NCBI GenBank assembly: GCA_029204225.1 | Contig: CM055093.1 | Coordinates: forward strand, 35,166,525-35,230,524 | Length of the DNA stretch: 64,000 bases | Source of the DNA: Diphasiastrum complanatum | Taxonomy: Eukaryota > Streptophyta > Lycopodiopsida > Lycopodiales > Lycopodiaceae | Direction: 5' to 3' | Shown here: piece by piece, positions 45,209 through 57,247 of the stretch | Layout of the letters: every line of letters starts with the position of its first letter | Numbering within the stretch: the first letter of the stretch is position 1 | Made by a program: the position numbers and the translations under genes | Notes under the pieces: generated by a model | Told to the model about the DNA's origin: nothing | The model's database searches: none | Seen by the model: the letters and a program-made list of their open reading frames with translations, nothing else

Positions 45209-46021
45209 TTAGCGTCTTTTCCATGCTGAGAGGCGTATAAGACGAACAAGTACATCAGATAAGATGGAAACAAGACGGATCAGTGCCGTCAAAACAATCT
45301 AACTAAAACCAAACTAACTAAGAGGAGAGTGATATAGCCAAGATTATATGGTACGTGTACCACCTACATGCTCAACTGGACATTTCTTCATTCTCTAGCT
45401 CAGACTCTATCGCAGAATTAAGACTCTCATTAACTATAGGCTTACGATCCACAAATCTGATAATGTTGTCATGATAGATAAGTCGTTTGCCAGTTAATAG
45501 AGCTTCTTGTCTTGCCTTCTTACGTTCTTGGACTTGGATGAAAGTATCCTCGTCTAAATAGATTTTGGTATCACGCAATTTAGATCGTTTCCCTGAAACT
45601 TCATGCCGGTGAGACACTGACGTGAAGCGGATGACAAGAGTATCTGGGTCCTTAGGTCACCAGGCAGTTTCCATACCTTTGCTATGGTGTTGAAGATTTC
45701 CTTCCAAAAACTTTTCAGCTTCTTCAACAGCATTTTGGGAGTTCAGAATACCTCTAGCACGAACATTGAGAGCTTTTTGTTCTCGCAGATAGCCCTCGGT
45801 GAACGTGGCTGAGATAAACGAAGGTGAGGGCGAAGGTGGAGAGATAACTGTAGACGAACCTTTAAGTACATCTACCCATGATTGGACAGCCATATGGTGC
45901 TGTTCCACCTGACTTTCGAGCTGCTGAATTTTAGCTGAAGTAGCGACTTGGGAAGAAGTTTCACTTTTTAAAATTGCAACTTCGTTCTTGAGTGCTTCAA
46001 TGGAAGTGTCTAGCTTCTTAT
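45165..46021 (-). mobile_element. ORF1-only LINE-like copy with TC-rich tail
   Basis: On the - strand a 5'-truncated coding region (46021-45372) is followed at once by a 3' end of about 200 bp whose last 60 bp match the 3' end of the LINE relic at 14417-14490 (shared GTACAT, hairpin, CTTATA and AGCTTTATTA motifs) and by a (TC)n tail. No RT lies between. This is what an ORF1-only, non-autonomous LINE derivative would look like. The 5' end is cut by hAT copy C. Confidence 0.65.
45372..46021 (-). pseudogene. LINE ORF1-like protein with coiled coil and one nonsense codon
   Basis: The frame opens inside a heptad-patterned segment (KLDTSIEALKNEVAILKSET, then KIQQLESQVEQHH), continues SWVDVLKGSSTVISPPSPSP and has an ARGILNSQNAVEEAEKFLEG stretch. 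It is interrupted by a TAG at about 45657-45659. It then resumes with RSKLRDTKIYLDEDTFIQVQ, ERKKARQEALLTGKR and ends ELENEEMSS. The last part resembles the C-terminal nucleic-acid-binding region of plant or animal LINE ORF1 proteins (L..TKI.L.ED...Q...R). The assignment is by pattern and by the LINE-type 3' end, not by alignment. Confidence 0.55.
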
Positions 46022-46029
46022 ATATATAT

Positions 46030-46103
46030 CATAGGTCCCGCGGTACTGGGTACCGCGGGACCATACTGGTATCGCGGTACCATGATGGTTCTGCGGTACC
46101 ACA
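46030..46103. repeat. GGTACC-word array at the 5' end of hAT copy C
   Basis: CCGCGGTACTGGGTACCGCGGG and GGTATCGCGGTACC words, with a mutated GGTTCTGCGGTACC, are followed by the same A/T tract as in copies A and B. Confidence 0.88.
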
Positions 46104-46419
46104 ATATAATAGTATTTTTATTATTTAATATTTTTTTAATTTTTTTTTCACCTAAACCTACCCGCCCCCCTCGCATTTCCTCTGAAATTTTTTTGCGCCC
46201 TCTCCGCCTTGCCTTCGCTGCTGTTTTTGCCTGCCTGCCTTCGATTCCTTGCGTCGCCCTTCGCCCACGAAACGCCCTGCCTTGCATCTGATTTGCTTCG
46301 CCCTGCCTTCGCCCATTTTCAGCGTCTCTCCAACAGTGAATCTTGCTGTTTTTTTTCCAGCATTCCGTCTTTCCAGCTTTAGCTTCATCTGCATTTTTTC
46401 CTTAGTTTTCTCCATCGCA

Positions 46420-48905
46420 ATGGTGCAATCCGACCTTTCCAGTCTGTGGGATGAGGTGGACGTTGTCAGGCGGGTTGCCGACAAGACCAACAAGACCGGT
46501 CAGAAGGTCATGCGTTGCCGATACTGCCTAATCGAATTTGTTGCGTCCCTCACTCGCCTTAAAGGCCACCTGCTCGGTGCATGCGCCAAAAATGGTGGCA
46601 CCTTAAATGCTGCCCCTTGTGGCAGCATGTCCGTCCCCGACAGGCAGCGACTACTGGACACCTACGGGCCACATCTCGTGGCGGGGGAGAACACCATTTC
46701 GGAGGGCGTTCTCCGGTTTTGCATCGCTCCTTATGTGGCTGACTCAGAGTTGCTGCCTGCTTGGCTGGCACGCACGGGGAGAGGGAGTGCATCCTCGTCC
46801 CGTCCCATTGCCCCTCATCCCCCTCAGACAGTTCTGCCACACGCACCCCCATCTGCACCCATTCCGGTTGATCCCGTCCCCTCGCGTCCGCCAGTTGCCA
46901 CTGCGGTTCCACCACCATGTCCTGTTGCTCGCTCGCCCCCAGTTTATGATTTTCTCATGGACTTTCCGCCACCCGAGCAAGCCCAGGATGCTACTGACGA
47001 GGCCTTCAAGGATGTGGATGAGATCCCTTCCTCCCTCCCTTCCCATCTGGAGGACCTCCCTAGCCAGCAGTTTTCGTATCCCATGCCAGATGTTGCCCCT
47101 CCACCAGTGCACCCCACTTACGCTGCTGCACCCATCCCTGCCAGTGCATACCACTCTCCCCATTCCACGTCTACAGCCGATGCATCCACTAGTGCCCAGT
47201 TTGTCGCGTCATTATCCATTCCTGTCACGGTTGGTGCACCATGCTGGAGGTCCACCACCCGTCGCCCACTAGATAGAGGCCTTGTGCAGCAGACCATTCA
47301 CGGCGCGCATCAGCCGCACATGGATAGAGAGGCCACACAGGCCGTGGCCAGTTTGATTTACGAGATGAACCAGGAGGCCGATCCTCAACATCTTGGTCTC
47401 CAACTGCATGGGTACACAGTTTTTGAGAGCCGTGGATTGTAGTAGAGGGGGGAGAGTCATATCTGCAAAGTTCATGTACAACGTCATTAGGTCTTCCATC
47501 CTATCCATAGGCCCCCAGCATGTCGTTACGGTGGTGACGGACAATGCCACCAACTGCGTTCAGATGGGTGTCCTGCTAGAGGCTGAGTTCCCTCACATCG
47601 TCCATACCCCCTGTGAAGCGCACGACATAGACCTTCTCATGGGGGACATAGGTGCTGGTGTATGAGCTCATGGACCGTTTCAGACAGTTCCTGCAGCTGC
47701 CCATCTTGCAGCCAGAGAGGTTAGCAGCATAGTAATGTAATTGGTCTTTATCTTTTTCAGTGGTTGCTAGTTTGTTTTTCTGTCGATGTTACATTTTTTC
47801 CAAAATTTGCTTCGACTTCGTGCAGGATGACAGAGCTGAAGTTCATCTGGGAGACGCGGTGGAACTACTTTCACAGGAGTATCCACAGCGTTACACACAT
47901 CTTGCATCCCCTCTTCCTCTCTCCGACACAGATATCAGACAGGGAGCTCGAGTCGAATTGGCTTGAGTACATCTACAGGGTGGGTCCACACATTGGCTTG
48001 GATCCTATCAGACTCATGGAGGAGTTAGCTGCATTCCGGTTCGGCATGGGCATGTTCGGTCACCCGGCTGCTCAGGATCCAGAGAGGAGGCAGCTCCCCA
48101 TTACCTGGTGGACCATGTTCGGTAGTACCTATCCCTCCATACAGCGTCTTGCATTGCGTGTCCTTTCACAGGTATGCATCTCATCTCATCCTCCCTTGCT
48201 GTGTTTTGTTGACGTTCCACCCGTGCACACTGAACCATTTCATTGCACGTACCACAGGATTGCGCTAGCTCCGTGTGTGAGCGTAATTGGAGCACATGGG
48301 CCCTCATTCACACGAGGAGAAGAAACAGGCTGTCAGTGAGTCAGCTAGAGTGGTTGGTGTTCTCCAGCACCAACGCACGTCTCACCAGGAGACTGCCGAC
48401 CATTATGAGCGCATTGCAGGTGATGGGCTATTCTCCCATAGCATGTTGGTTGACGTCTCACTAAAATGTAGGTTTCAATTTCTGATCAAGTTGTTTTCCT
48501 GACATGCTCAATTTTGACCTTGCAGACGAAGATATCTAATTTGGAGCGCCAGGTAGACTTGCCTACGGACAGCGTCCATCCCATGCCTGCAGATGACTTG
48601 GGCACACAGTTGATGGCAGAGAGAGAGAGAGAGGGAGCTTGCCGAGATGAGAGAGAGAGAGAGAGAGAGAGAGCTTGGGCTTGAGCACAGAGAGCCTCCA
48701 TTGTATGAGGTAGATGAGCCAGTGTCAGAGGATGAGCATGATGAGGATGAGCCCATTCGGGTTGTGTTTGCCAGATCAGAGTGGGATGAGGCAGTTGATA
48801 CAGGTGCAGAGCACACGCCACGGGCAGGGGTCACAGGTGCATCACGTGGCAGAGGTGGGGCACATGGCGCAGGTTATACCAGGAGACAGGCAGGGCACAC
48901 AGGGG
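46420..48905 (+). pseudogene. hAT transposase copy C, 5' part (before Copia-4)
   Basis: ATG 46420 opens a BED finger and Pro-rich linker that stay in one frame for about 340 codons, including the YDFLMDFPPP segment whose upstream 31 bp are deleted in copy B. A deletion near 47370 removes the DGWTD region (the frame jumps from LIYEMN to QEADPQ) and a second near 47650 removes the stretch after MGDIG. Exons at 47826-48171, 48258-48419 and from 48526 match copy B; the second retains WWTMFGSTYPSIQRLALRVL without B's frameshift. The exon is cut at 48905 by Copia-4. Confidence 0.88.
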
Positions 48906-49456
48906 TGTTAGAATTTAGCAATTTTCACATGGTTTTTGATGAATATTAGACATCTATGTGGATCCACACGTGTGAGGACCTGTCCACACATGTGAAATGA
49001 CACTTGTAATATTCAGATCCATTTTTATTAGCTTTCATTTGAGTCTAATATGACATCTCCTAAATTATAGGAGTTAGGTCCTAGATTGTAGGAATCTAGA
49101 AGTTCAACACAAACCACCAATGGATGATGTGGCAAACTTGATAAATCTTATCCAAAGTGGATATGGGTGGAGCTATCATTGTGTTTTGACTCTCTTAAGC
49201 ACTTTCTTTGTGGATGAATGCTTTGTAAATGATAAGTAAACTATTTCTCTGTTATCAGGCCGTACAGTAGCTGTACTTCACATGTGTGAAGTTGTGAATC
49301 ATCTTTTTTGATTGTTCTTGCTTGGAATCACAAAGATTGTCAAGTAGAAGCTAGATTTGGAAGCTATTCTTGATATAGATCAAGATTCCAAGCTACCAAT
49401 CACTCGTTGTGATCATTTGTAGATCAATTTCAGTCCTTAAACTCTGAAATTTGACA
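48906..49456 (+). repeat. Copia-4 5' LTR
   Basis: This 551-bp LTR starts TGTTAGAATT and ends TTTGACA. It contains palindromes centred on CACGTG or CATGTG (48965-48974, 48985-48994, 49277-49291). An internal stretch between GTGGATATGG and TGGAGCTATC is shorter by about 110 bp than in the 3' LTR. Confidence 0.92.
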
Positions 49457-49469
49457 TGGTATCAGAGCC
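49457..49469 (+). other. Copia-4 primer-binding site
   Basis: TGGTATCAGAGCC directly follows the 5' LTR; it is complementary to initiator tRNA-Met. Confidence 0.93.
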
Positions 49470-50070
49470 AAGTCAAAGAGCTTAGTTGATGATCCAAAAA
49501 TCTTCATTTTGGTGAAAGCATTGGTGCTAGAGTCACTTTGAAGGAGGGCGACCTTTTCTAATAGTTTACTTGTGATGTTGAGGTTCAGATTAGTGTGTAA
49601 AGTTCAGATGTACTTCTCACACGTGTGAGAGGCTGCTGGAGTTGTACTTTCACCAAAACTTTGCGTTTTTTCAATATTTGAGCTTCAAACAAGTTGTGTA
49701 GAGTGAAACTAGTGATGAAAAACCATTGTTTCCATTATAGATTTGATGAGCGAATGGTGTTAGAATCTTATTAAACCTACAAATCCTTGTGAGAGAGTTT
49801 AAGGCTTATGTTTTTAGTTCAAGAGTGAAACTAAAACCAATTCTAAACACCATAGGAAGGCATTGGCACTTCCAAAAACCAAATCCAAAGTTCTAAGCGA
49901 ATAGATTGTGTAGAATACACTTTCCCAAATCTTTTTGAGTTCAAGATCATTATAGATCTTGCTTCTTGAGTCTAGTGAGATTCAAGAGAGTAGCATTTTA
50001 GCTAAATTCTGAGAAAGGAAGAAGGGAGAGCCTTTGAATAGTACATTTGTTGTTCTTGTTACTAGATAGA

Positions 50071-53000
50071 ATGGGTTCAATTGGAGCCTATCTTCTTGAG
50101 GCTAGTGAAAGGCTAAATTCTAATAATTATTCAACTTGGAAAGTAAGAATGGAGTCACTACTTGTGCTCCAAGATATGTTTGATCTTGTCATAGGAGAGG
50201 AAGAAGAACCTTAAGGAGGGCAAGATCAAGTGAGGTACAAAAAGAGAGCTAGACTAGCATTACATTGTTTGAAAATGAATGTTAGTAATGAACTTCTAAA
50301 GGAAGTAGCATCTTGTACCTCGGCCAAGGAGGCATGGAACTACCTCAAAGGGATTTATGAATCCAAAAATACCTCTAGAGTGCTTATGATTAGAAACAAA
50401 GTTCTTCAAAGCATTAGAGAGAGTGATGAGAGTGCTCAAGAGTATGTCTTGAGAATAAAATCTCTCAACAAAGAACTTTCCATCATTAGTGAGGATATTC
50501 ATGATGATGAACTTGTTCAAATCATTTTGAATGGTCTTGGAGATGAGTTCTCCAATCTTGTACAAAGCTTTGCTATTCAAGACTACCTTCCATTGACAAG
50601 CTCCATAGTGTGCTTGTGGCCGAGGAGAGTAGGATCCTTCATGTCAAGCAAAGGATTGGATCCTTAAAGTTGCATGATGGTGATGAGAAGGCCAACTTCT
50701 TAAGCAAGGGAAAGGCAAAGTCAAAGAAGAAGATCCAACACAAGGAGGCCAAGAATGATGATCAACCATCTAGCTCCAAAGGTGGAAAGAAGAACAAAGC
50801 CAAACTCAAGTGCTTCTTTTGTGGAAAGAAGGGGCACTTTGCATCCGAGTGTTTCAAGAAGAAGAATGCACAAGGAAAGAGCAAACAAGGCAACCTCACT
50901 CTTGAGGAAGATGAGGATGAAGTGGATTCATCCTTGATGGCTTCTACATCAACATCAAAGAGCTACTCCAATGACACATGGTGGATTGATAGTGGGGCTA
51001 GTTCCCACATGACAATCCAAAAGGATTTTTTTTCAACTCTTGTACCTTTTGTAGGTTGTAAAAAGTCTATTCTAACAGCAAGTGATCAAGAATGTAAAAT
51101 AGATGGAGTGGGAACTATTCCCTTAAGTCTTGGATCCTCTAAAAGAGTAGATCTTGATAATGTACTCTATGTTCCTACACTCACTAAGAATTTGTTAAGT
51201 GTAGGACAATTGATGGATGATGGCTTAGATGTCCATTTTAAGCAAGGTGTTTGCTCCATAATGATGGTTAATACTTGCATTGTAAAGGGATTCAAGCAAG
51301 GAAGGCTTTTTAAGCTTGATGCTAATGTTTTTCTTGGAAGTGTGAACATGGTGAAGGAGGAGCTCAATCAAGTGGAGCTTTGGCATAGGAGGTTGGGCCA
51401 CCCCAACTTCAAATCTATGGAGATGCTATGCACCAAGGATCTTGCTCTCGGCCTTCCAAAGACACTCTCAAAGTGTGGAAAAAGTTGTCAAGCTTGCAGC
51501 CTCTCAAAGGCACACAAGCTACCTTTTGATATCTCTTCCACTAGATCTACAAAAGCATTAGCTTTTATTCATAGTGATGTGCACTCTTTTTCTCAAGAAT
51601 CTAATGGAGGTGCATCTATGTATGTATCTTTTATTGGTGATTACTCTAGATACACTTGGATTGAACTTTTGGATTCCAAAAGTAAAGTGTTTGAAGCTTT
51701 TGTTAAGTTCAAAACTCTAGTTGAAAATCAACTTGATGCTAGAATTAAAGTATTGAGAAGTGATAATGGTGGAGAATATATCTCCACCAAGATGATAGAG
51801 TTTTGTAAATCCAATGGCATTAAGAGAGAACTTACATGTACTTATAATCCTCAACAAAATGGTATAGCCGAGAGGATGAATAGAACACTATGTGAGTGTG
51901 CTAAGGCTTTAAGGATAGATGCATCTCTACCTAAGTCCTTTTGGGGAGAGGCTATTATTTGTGCAACTTATTTGTGTAATAGATTGCCATGTAAGCCCAT
52001 TGGAGGCATAACATCTTATGAGGCTTTTATTTGTAAGAAGCCGAATCTTAAAGATCTAAGAATTTTCGGATCTACTTGCTATGTTTTTCAAGCATTAGAT
52101 ACAAGAAAAAAGGATGATCCTACTTCTATTAAAGGGATCTTTGTTGGTTATGCTGAAAATAGCAAGGGATATAAAGTCTATAATCCAATCACTAAGAAGA
52201 TTTTAGTGAGTAGAGATGTTACTTTTGATGAAGGTAACTACTACAAGTTGAATGAGAAAGCTTCTAATCCATCTTATGTCAAGGATCTTGTAAGGTTTGA
52301 GGAGGAGCCCACATGTGATCAAGATCTTGAAGATCCATCTCAAGATCCGAGGACTCCAAGGAGATCTACAAGTAAGGAAGGCCGAGCCCTCAAGGCTCAC
52401 CTATGTTGACAAAGGTGAACAAAGGGAAGATCTACATTCACTTACCTCTTACACTTTTCTAACTTCTATGTTTGATGAGCCAAGTTGCTTTGAAGAAGCT
52501 ATGGAGTCACAAGAATGGAGGGATGCCATGCAAAAAGAGTATGATGCTCTTATGGAGAATCATACATGGAAGCTTGTGGATCTTCCTCAAGGAAGAAAGC
52601 CACTTGAGTGCAAATGGATCTATAGATTGAAGTACAATCAAGATGGGAGCATCAACAAACACAAGGCAAGGCTAGTGGCAAAGGGGTTCTTGCAAACCAA
52701 GGGAGTAGATTCTGATGAAACTTTTGCTCCTGTTGTTAAGCTAGTTTTCATAAGGTTGATTATTTCTCTTGCAACTACTTTCAATTGGCCTCTATTTCAA
52801 CTTGATGTGACTAATGCTTTTCTCAATGGATATTTGGAAGAGGAGATTTTCATGAGGCAACCCGAGGGCTTCATCAAAGAAGATCAAGAGGAAAAAGTGT
52901 GTTTGTTGCTAAGAAGCCTTTATGGGCTTAAGCAAGCACCTAGAGCTTGGTACTCTAGGTTGAATACCTTCTTGAACTCTATTAAGTTTGTTGTAAGTGC

Positions 53001-54024
53001 TTATGATCCTTCTTTGTACTTAAGATTTAATGATGGTAAAATCATCATTCTCATTTGTATGTTGATGACATTATCCTTAGTGAAAATGATCTTGATGGTA
53101 TACAAGAAGTGAAAGTAGCATTGTTTAAGGATTTTAAGATGGTGGATCTTGGTAATCTTCATTTCATATTAGGAATAGAAGTTTCAAGAGGCAAAGATTT
53201 GAGTTTTATCAATCCAAATATGCTTCTTCTATCTTAGAAAAGTTTGAAATGAAAGATTGTAAAGGAGTAAAAACTCCTATGGAGCAAAATGTAAAAGTTT
53301 CCAATAGTGATGATAAAGCATCCTTTGAGGACATCACACTATATAGGAGACTTGTAGGCTCCTTGATCTATCTTACTATAACTAGACCTGATCTAAGTTA
53401 TAGTGTAGGCAAACTAAGCCAATCTATGCAAAATCCATTGGTTTGTCATTGGAAAAATGCAAAAAGGGTGTTGAGGTACATCTTGGCCACCAAGAACTTT
53501 GGCATTTTATATGATGGATCTAATCTTGCCTTAAGGGCATATTCGGATGCTGATTTTGCAGGGGATAAGGTGGATAGGAGGTCCACAAGTGCTTTTGTTA
53601 CCTTCCTTAGCAATGGCATAGTGTCTTGGCTTTCCAAAAAGCAAGATACTATTTCTCTATCTTCAACCGAATCGGAATACAAGGCACTAACATCCACAAC
53701 AAAGGAGATCCTATGGTTGAAGAGGCTTTTGGTGAAATTGCAAGTCATGGAGGCCGAGGAGCAGCCAACAATATTTTGTGACAACCAATCAAGCCAAGCA
53801 TTAGCAACCAATCCCACATTCCATGCAAGGAGCAAGCACATAGAGATTGCTCATCATTTTGTGAGGGAAAAGGTTCAAGCAAAGGAGATCAAGCTACATC
53901 ATGTGTCTTCTTTAGATTGCCTTGCTGATCTACTCACTAAAGCCTTGCCAAAGGCTTCATTTATCAAGTTAAGATCAGCCTTAGGTGTTGTAGATAGATG
54001 TACTGTAGTTGTATCATGTAAAAA
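50071..54024 (+). pseudogene. Copia-4 gag-pol polyprotein with nonsense codon and frameshifts
   Basis: ATG 50071 opens gag (SERLNSNNYSTWKVRMESLL). TAA at about 50212-50214 stops it, with the frame open again to about 50600. After a shift the frame runs 50610-52380 with zinc knuckle CFFCGKKGHFASEC, protease WWIDSGASSHMT, LWHRRLGHPN, and integrase (FIHSDVHS, FIGDYSRYTW, SDNGGEY, NPQQNGIAERMNR). A shift near 52380 leads to RT (LECKWIYRLKYNQDGSINKH, LYGLKQAPRAWYSRL). A shift near 53050 precedes YVDDIILS, and another near 53235 precedes RT-RNase H (SDADFAGD, SSTESEY, HIEIAHHFVREK). Distinct peptides place it in a different Copia lineage from Copia-1 to -3. Confidence 0.93.
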
Positions 54025-54032
54025 TTGAGGAG

Positions 54033-54691
54033 TGTTAGAATTTAGCAATTTTTACATGGTTTTTGATGAATATTAGAAATCTATGTGGATCCACACATGT
54101 GAGGACCTGTCCACACGTGTGAAATGACACTTGTAATATTCAGATCCATTTTGATTAGCTTCATTTGAGTCTAATATGATATCTCCTAAATTATAGGAGT
54201 TAGGTCCTAGATTGTAGGAATCTAGAAGGTCAACACAAACCACCAATGGATGATGTGGCAAACTTGATAGATCTTATCCAAAGTGGATATGGATAAGTAC
54301 AATGAGCTGTCCCACACGTGCTGGATGCAGCTTAGAGAGAGATTATGGTGATTTTGTACTTGATCCATGATGGATCCATTTTTGAGCTAATGATGAGAAA
54401 TCTTGGTTTGTGGAGCTATCATTGTGTTTTGACTCACTTAAGCACTTTCTTTGTGGATGAATGCTTTGTAAATGATAAGTAAACTATTTCTCTGTTATCA
54501 GGCCGTATAGTAGCTGTACTTCACACGTGTGAAGCCGTGGATCATCTTTTTTTATTGTTCTTGCTTGGAATCACAAAGATTGTCAAGTAGAAGCTAGATT
54601 TGGAAGCTAGTCTTGATAGATCAAGATCCCAAGCTACCAATCACTCTTTGTGATCATTTGTAGATCAATTTCAGTCCTTAAACTCTGAAAT
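54033..54691 (+). repeat. Copia-4 3' LTR
   Basis: This 659-bp repeat includes a perfect 16-bp palindrome CTTCACACGTGTGAAG (54519-54534) and the segment of about 110 bp missing from the 5' LTR. The last six bases of the LTR are absent before the AGGGG duplication. Confidence 0.9.
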
Positions 54692-54696
54692 AGGGG

Positions 54697-55863
54697 GAGC
54701 TAGTGGCATACCTACCTATGTCAATATGATGGAGGAGGCTCTTGATAGAGGTCAGAGTGATTTGGATGCCGGTCCCGCAGCTGCTTGGATGCATGCAGTA
54801 CAGAGTCATGGTCGTTACTGCGACAACACACCAGAGGAGGCACCAGATGACTTTGATTGCACCGATTGGGAGGCCATGCAGGGTCTACAGGGTGCACATG
54901 ATGAGGCACGGGATGAGGCACGAGTTGATTCAGGGCTTGGTGCACAGGATGAGGCCCAGAGCCTAGAGCATTTGTATTCAGATGCCCAGATAGACGACTT
55001 GATTGCCACGTTGGTCAAAGGCCTAGCAGATGTCGAGCGTCAAGGCACCCTCATCATCTCTTGCCAGCATGCCATACACAAAGTCTCAGCCAGAGCAGCT
55101 ACATGAGGTTCCTCCAGTTCCTCAGAGGGTATATGTGCGCCGCACAGCTCCTCCAGTGCCACCGATGCCATTCAGGCCTGCAGCCCCTCCATCGTCATCC
55201 ACTTCTGCAGCACCAGGTCTCCATGGCAGGCCACCATCTGTGCCCAAGTTTTCTTTTGCAGCGCCCACATCCACATCACATCCTCCTCCTTTGGCAGCAC
55301 CCACTCCACGGGCTCCCCCTTTGGCAGCACCCAGGATGTACTAGTATTGGCCACCGTAGCGCCCCTTTCAGTACATATCGCCGTTGTACTTGCCTCCTGC
55401 CCAGCCAGTTCCTCCACCTGCAGCAGCCCCACGGGCACACACTCCACGAGCTCATCCTCCTCGCTCAGCTGCACAGCGAGTTCCCTCTTTGGCTTCCCTA
55501 TCTCAGTCGGCCTCAGCTTGGGCCCAGTCTAGCTAGCCAGGTGATTTGCATGGGGGTGATGAGGCATTGACAGCTCCTCTCGTCCGCAAGAGACCACGAA
55601 GGCCCAAGGGTGCACCGAACAAGAAAGGCAAGGCACAGAAACTACCAAGGAGGAGAGGACGACCTCGCAGGGCTCCAGGTACAACTAGAGGTGCAGTATT
55701 ACAGCCAGGTGGAGCAGGTGTTGTTGGTTTGGCTTGCTTGGGGGCTGATGCGGAGGTAGATTGGGATGATGCTAGTGACGAGTCCTCCTCGGATACACAG
55801 CCCATACCAGTTCCAGACAGGCATAGATATCGGCTGCGAGAGTTAGCTCGAGGCCCTGAGTAG
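54697..55863 (+). pseudogene. hAT transposase copy C, 3' part (after Copia-4)
   Basis: The exon resumes with the acidic extension (YVNMMEEALDRGQSDLDAGP), has a Gln/Pro-rich part and carries both AT-hook motifs (KRPRRPKG, RRRGRPRR) and the acidic tail. It has a frame change near 55030, TAG near 55334 in the tail of the Pro-rich part, another TAG where copy B has CAG (AGCTAG near 55530), and a TAG at 55861-55863 short of the B terminus. At the position of B's own TAG (43066) copy C has CAG, showing that the B stop is secondary. Confidence 0.85.
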
Positions 55864-56509
55864 TTTCGGAGCATTCGCCTGAGTCAGAGCCAGAGCATTG
55901 ATTGTGGCTCTGTTATTTTAGTTTCAGTAGTTTGTTTCTAGCTGACGGTCGACCATTGTATCCAAACCATTTTTCACATTATATTCAGTGTTTGGCATAC
56001 TTTATTTGCTGCACATCGTGCGTGTGTCGCTCTGTACATGTGATGCTGTATTTTCAATTTTATGTCAAATTCTATGTGCGTGTGTGAATCGTATTTTCAA
56101 CTAATTTCGATTGAAGAGAATGATAGCTTCATAGAAATGCACCTACAAACCGATCTTTGATGCCATAGCAAACTGATAGCACATGCACTCCAAACGATCA
56201 TGATCATAGCAATTACCCCTAAATCCCAAACCCGTGACGGCATTTCATAAACACATGTATTACATTGCATTTAAAAAAATACAGAGATTGCATTTCACAT
56301 GACCATGCTCGCGTTGCACAAAAAACACACTATATATTGATTCAGCCGTTATATCAAGATAACATTACATATCCCGCCATAAATGGCTGGGTCTTTTTTT
56401 TAAGCAACTATGTAGTTATTTGTCGCACCCTAAACTGCCGAAAATTACATAGCAACAGTCCGCCACATACGGCTGGACCTTATCTATTCTAAACATTCCT
56501 ACGGATTCT

Positions 56510-56826
56510 CCATTGACTCCTCGCCCTCGTCAGGTGCATTGTTCTGTCGCTCTCGCTCTGCCTCCTGGTTAGCCCGACGTCTGGCCGCCCTTTCCCTGAC
56601 CATGATGAGCTGCCGTCATGTGGAGTTCATTCCGATCTGCTCATCCGGGGGCAGGGGCCACAGCTGGGGCGGGGATCTGCAGCTCTGGGTGTCTCTGCCG
56701 AGTCTGTCGCAGCATCTCTGCAATGTCAGCCTCTTGCTTCCGATGTCTTTCGTTGTGCCTTTGGATATCTTCCTTGAGCTTCCTCCTGGCTTTGCCCTCG
56801 AGCTTCAGTGGTATGCGCTCTGCCAT
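56510..56826 (-). pseudogene. Convergent accessory gene of hAT family, copy C (damaged)
   Basis: From ATG 56826 the protein begins MAERIPLKLEGKARRKLKED and is recognisably the same as in copies A and B. It runs to a stop after about 61 residues (PAPAVAPAPG) because of a small deletion. The downstream half (DEQIGMN, RRQLIMVRERAARRRANQEA, EGEESMEN) survives in another frame, with the AARANRE segment deleted. Confidence 0.75.
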
Positions 56827-57247
56827 CTCGATCGACTTTCTCCTCACAGCACCCTGGTCTTCGAACAGCCTCTCACAGCACCTTGGCTCTCAAACAGCCT
56901 CTCACAGCCTATCACTGGCTCTCGCTGGCTCTCTCACTAGCTATCACTAGCTCTCTCACAGCCTCTAAAAATGCCTTTCACAATGGCATTGTGAGTGCCT
57001 ATTTATCCCCACAGCCTGATCGGCCATGTGGATCCCCATCATCCCTCCATGATGTGTTGCTCCCCCCCTGTGCTGCTCTCCCATTGGCCCCATGGTCTGC
57101 TCACCCACAGTGCCCATGTGTTGTTGCACCTGTCCCCTGCACCATGTACTGTACCTTCTTTTTTTTATAACCTATTTTACTGTGCAAAAGGCAATAATTA
57201 AATATTAAAAATATTAAAATATATATATATATATATATATTAAAAAA

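Larger units (their letters stand above)
48906..54691 (+). mobile_element. Copia-4: complete but dead Copia retrotransposon, TSD AGGGG
   Basis: Its LTRs are 48906-49456 and 54033-54691. The target duplication AGGGG (48901-48905, 54692-54696) lies in the hAT C exon, where copy B has an uninterrupted GGGG run. A tRNA-Met primer site follows the 5' LTR. The polyprotein is in Copia order but broken by a gag nonsense codon and several frameshifts. The 3' LTR lacks the terminal TTGACA, and the 5' LTR lacks about 110 bp present in the 3' LTR. Confidence 0.94.
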
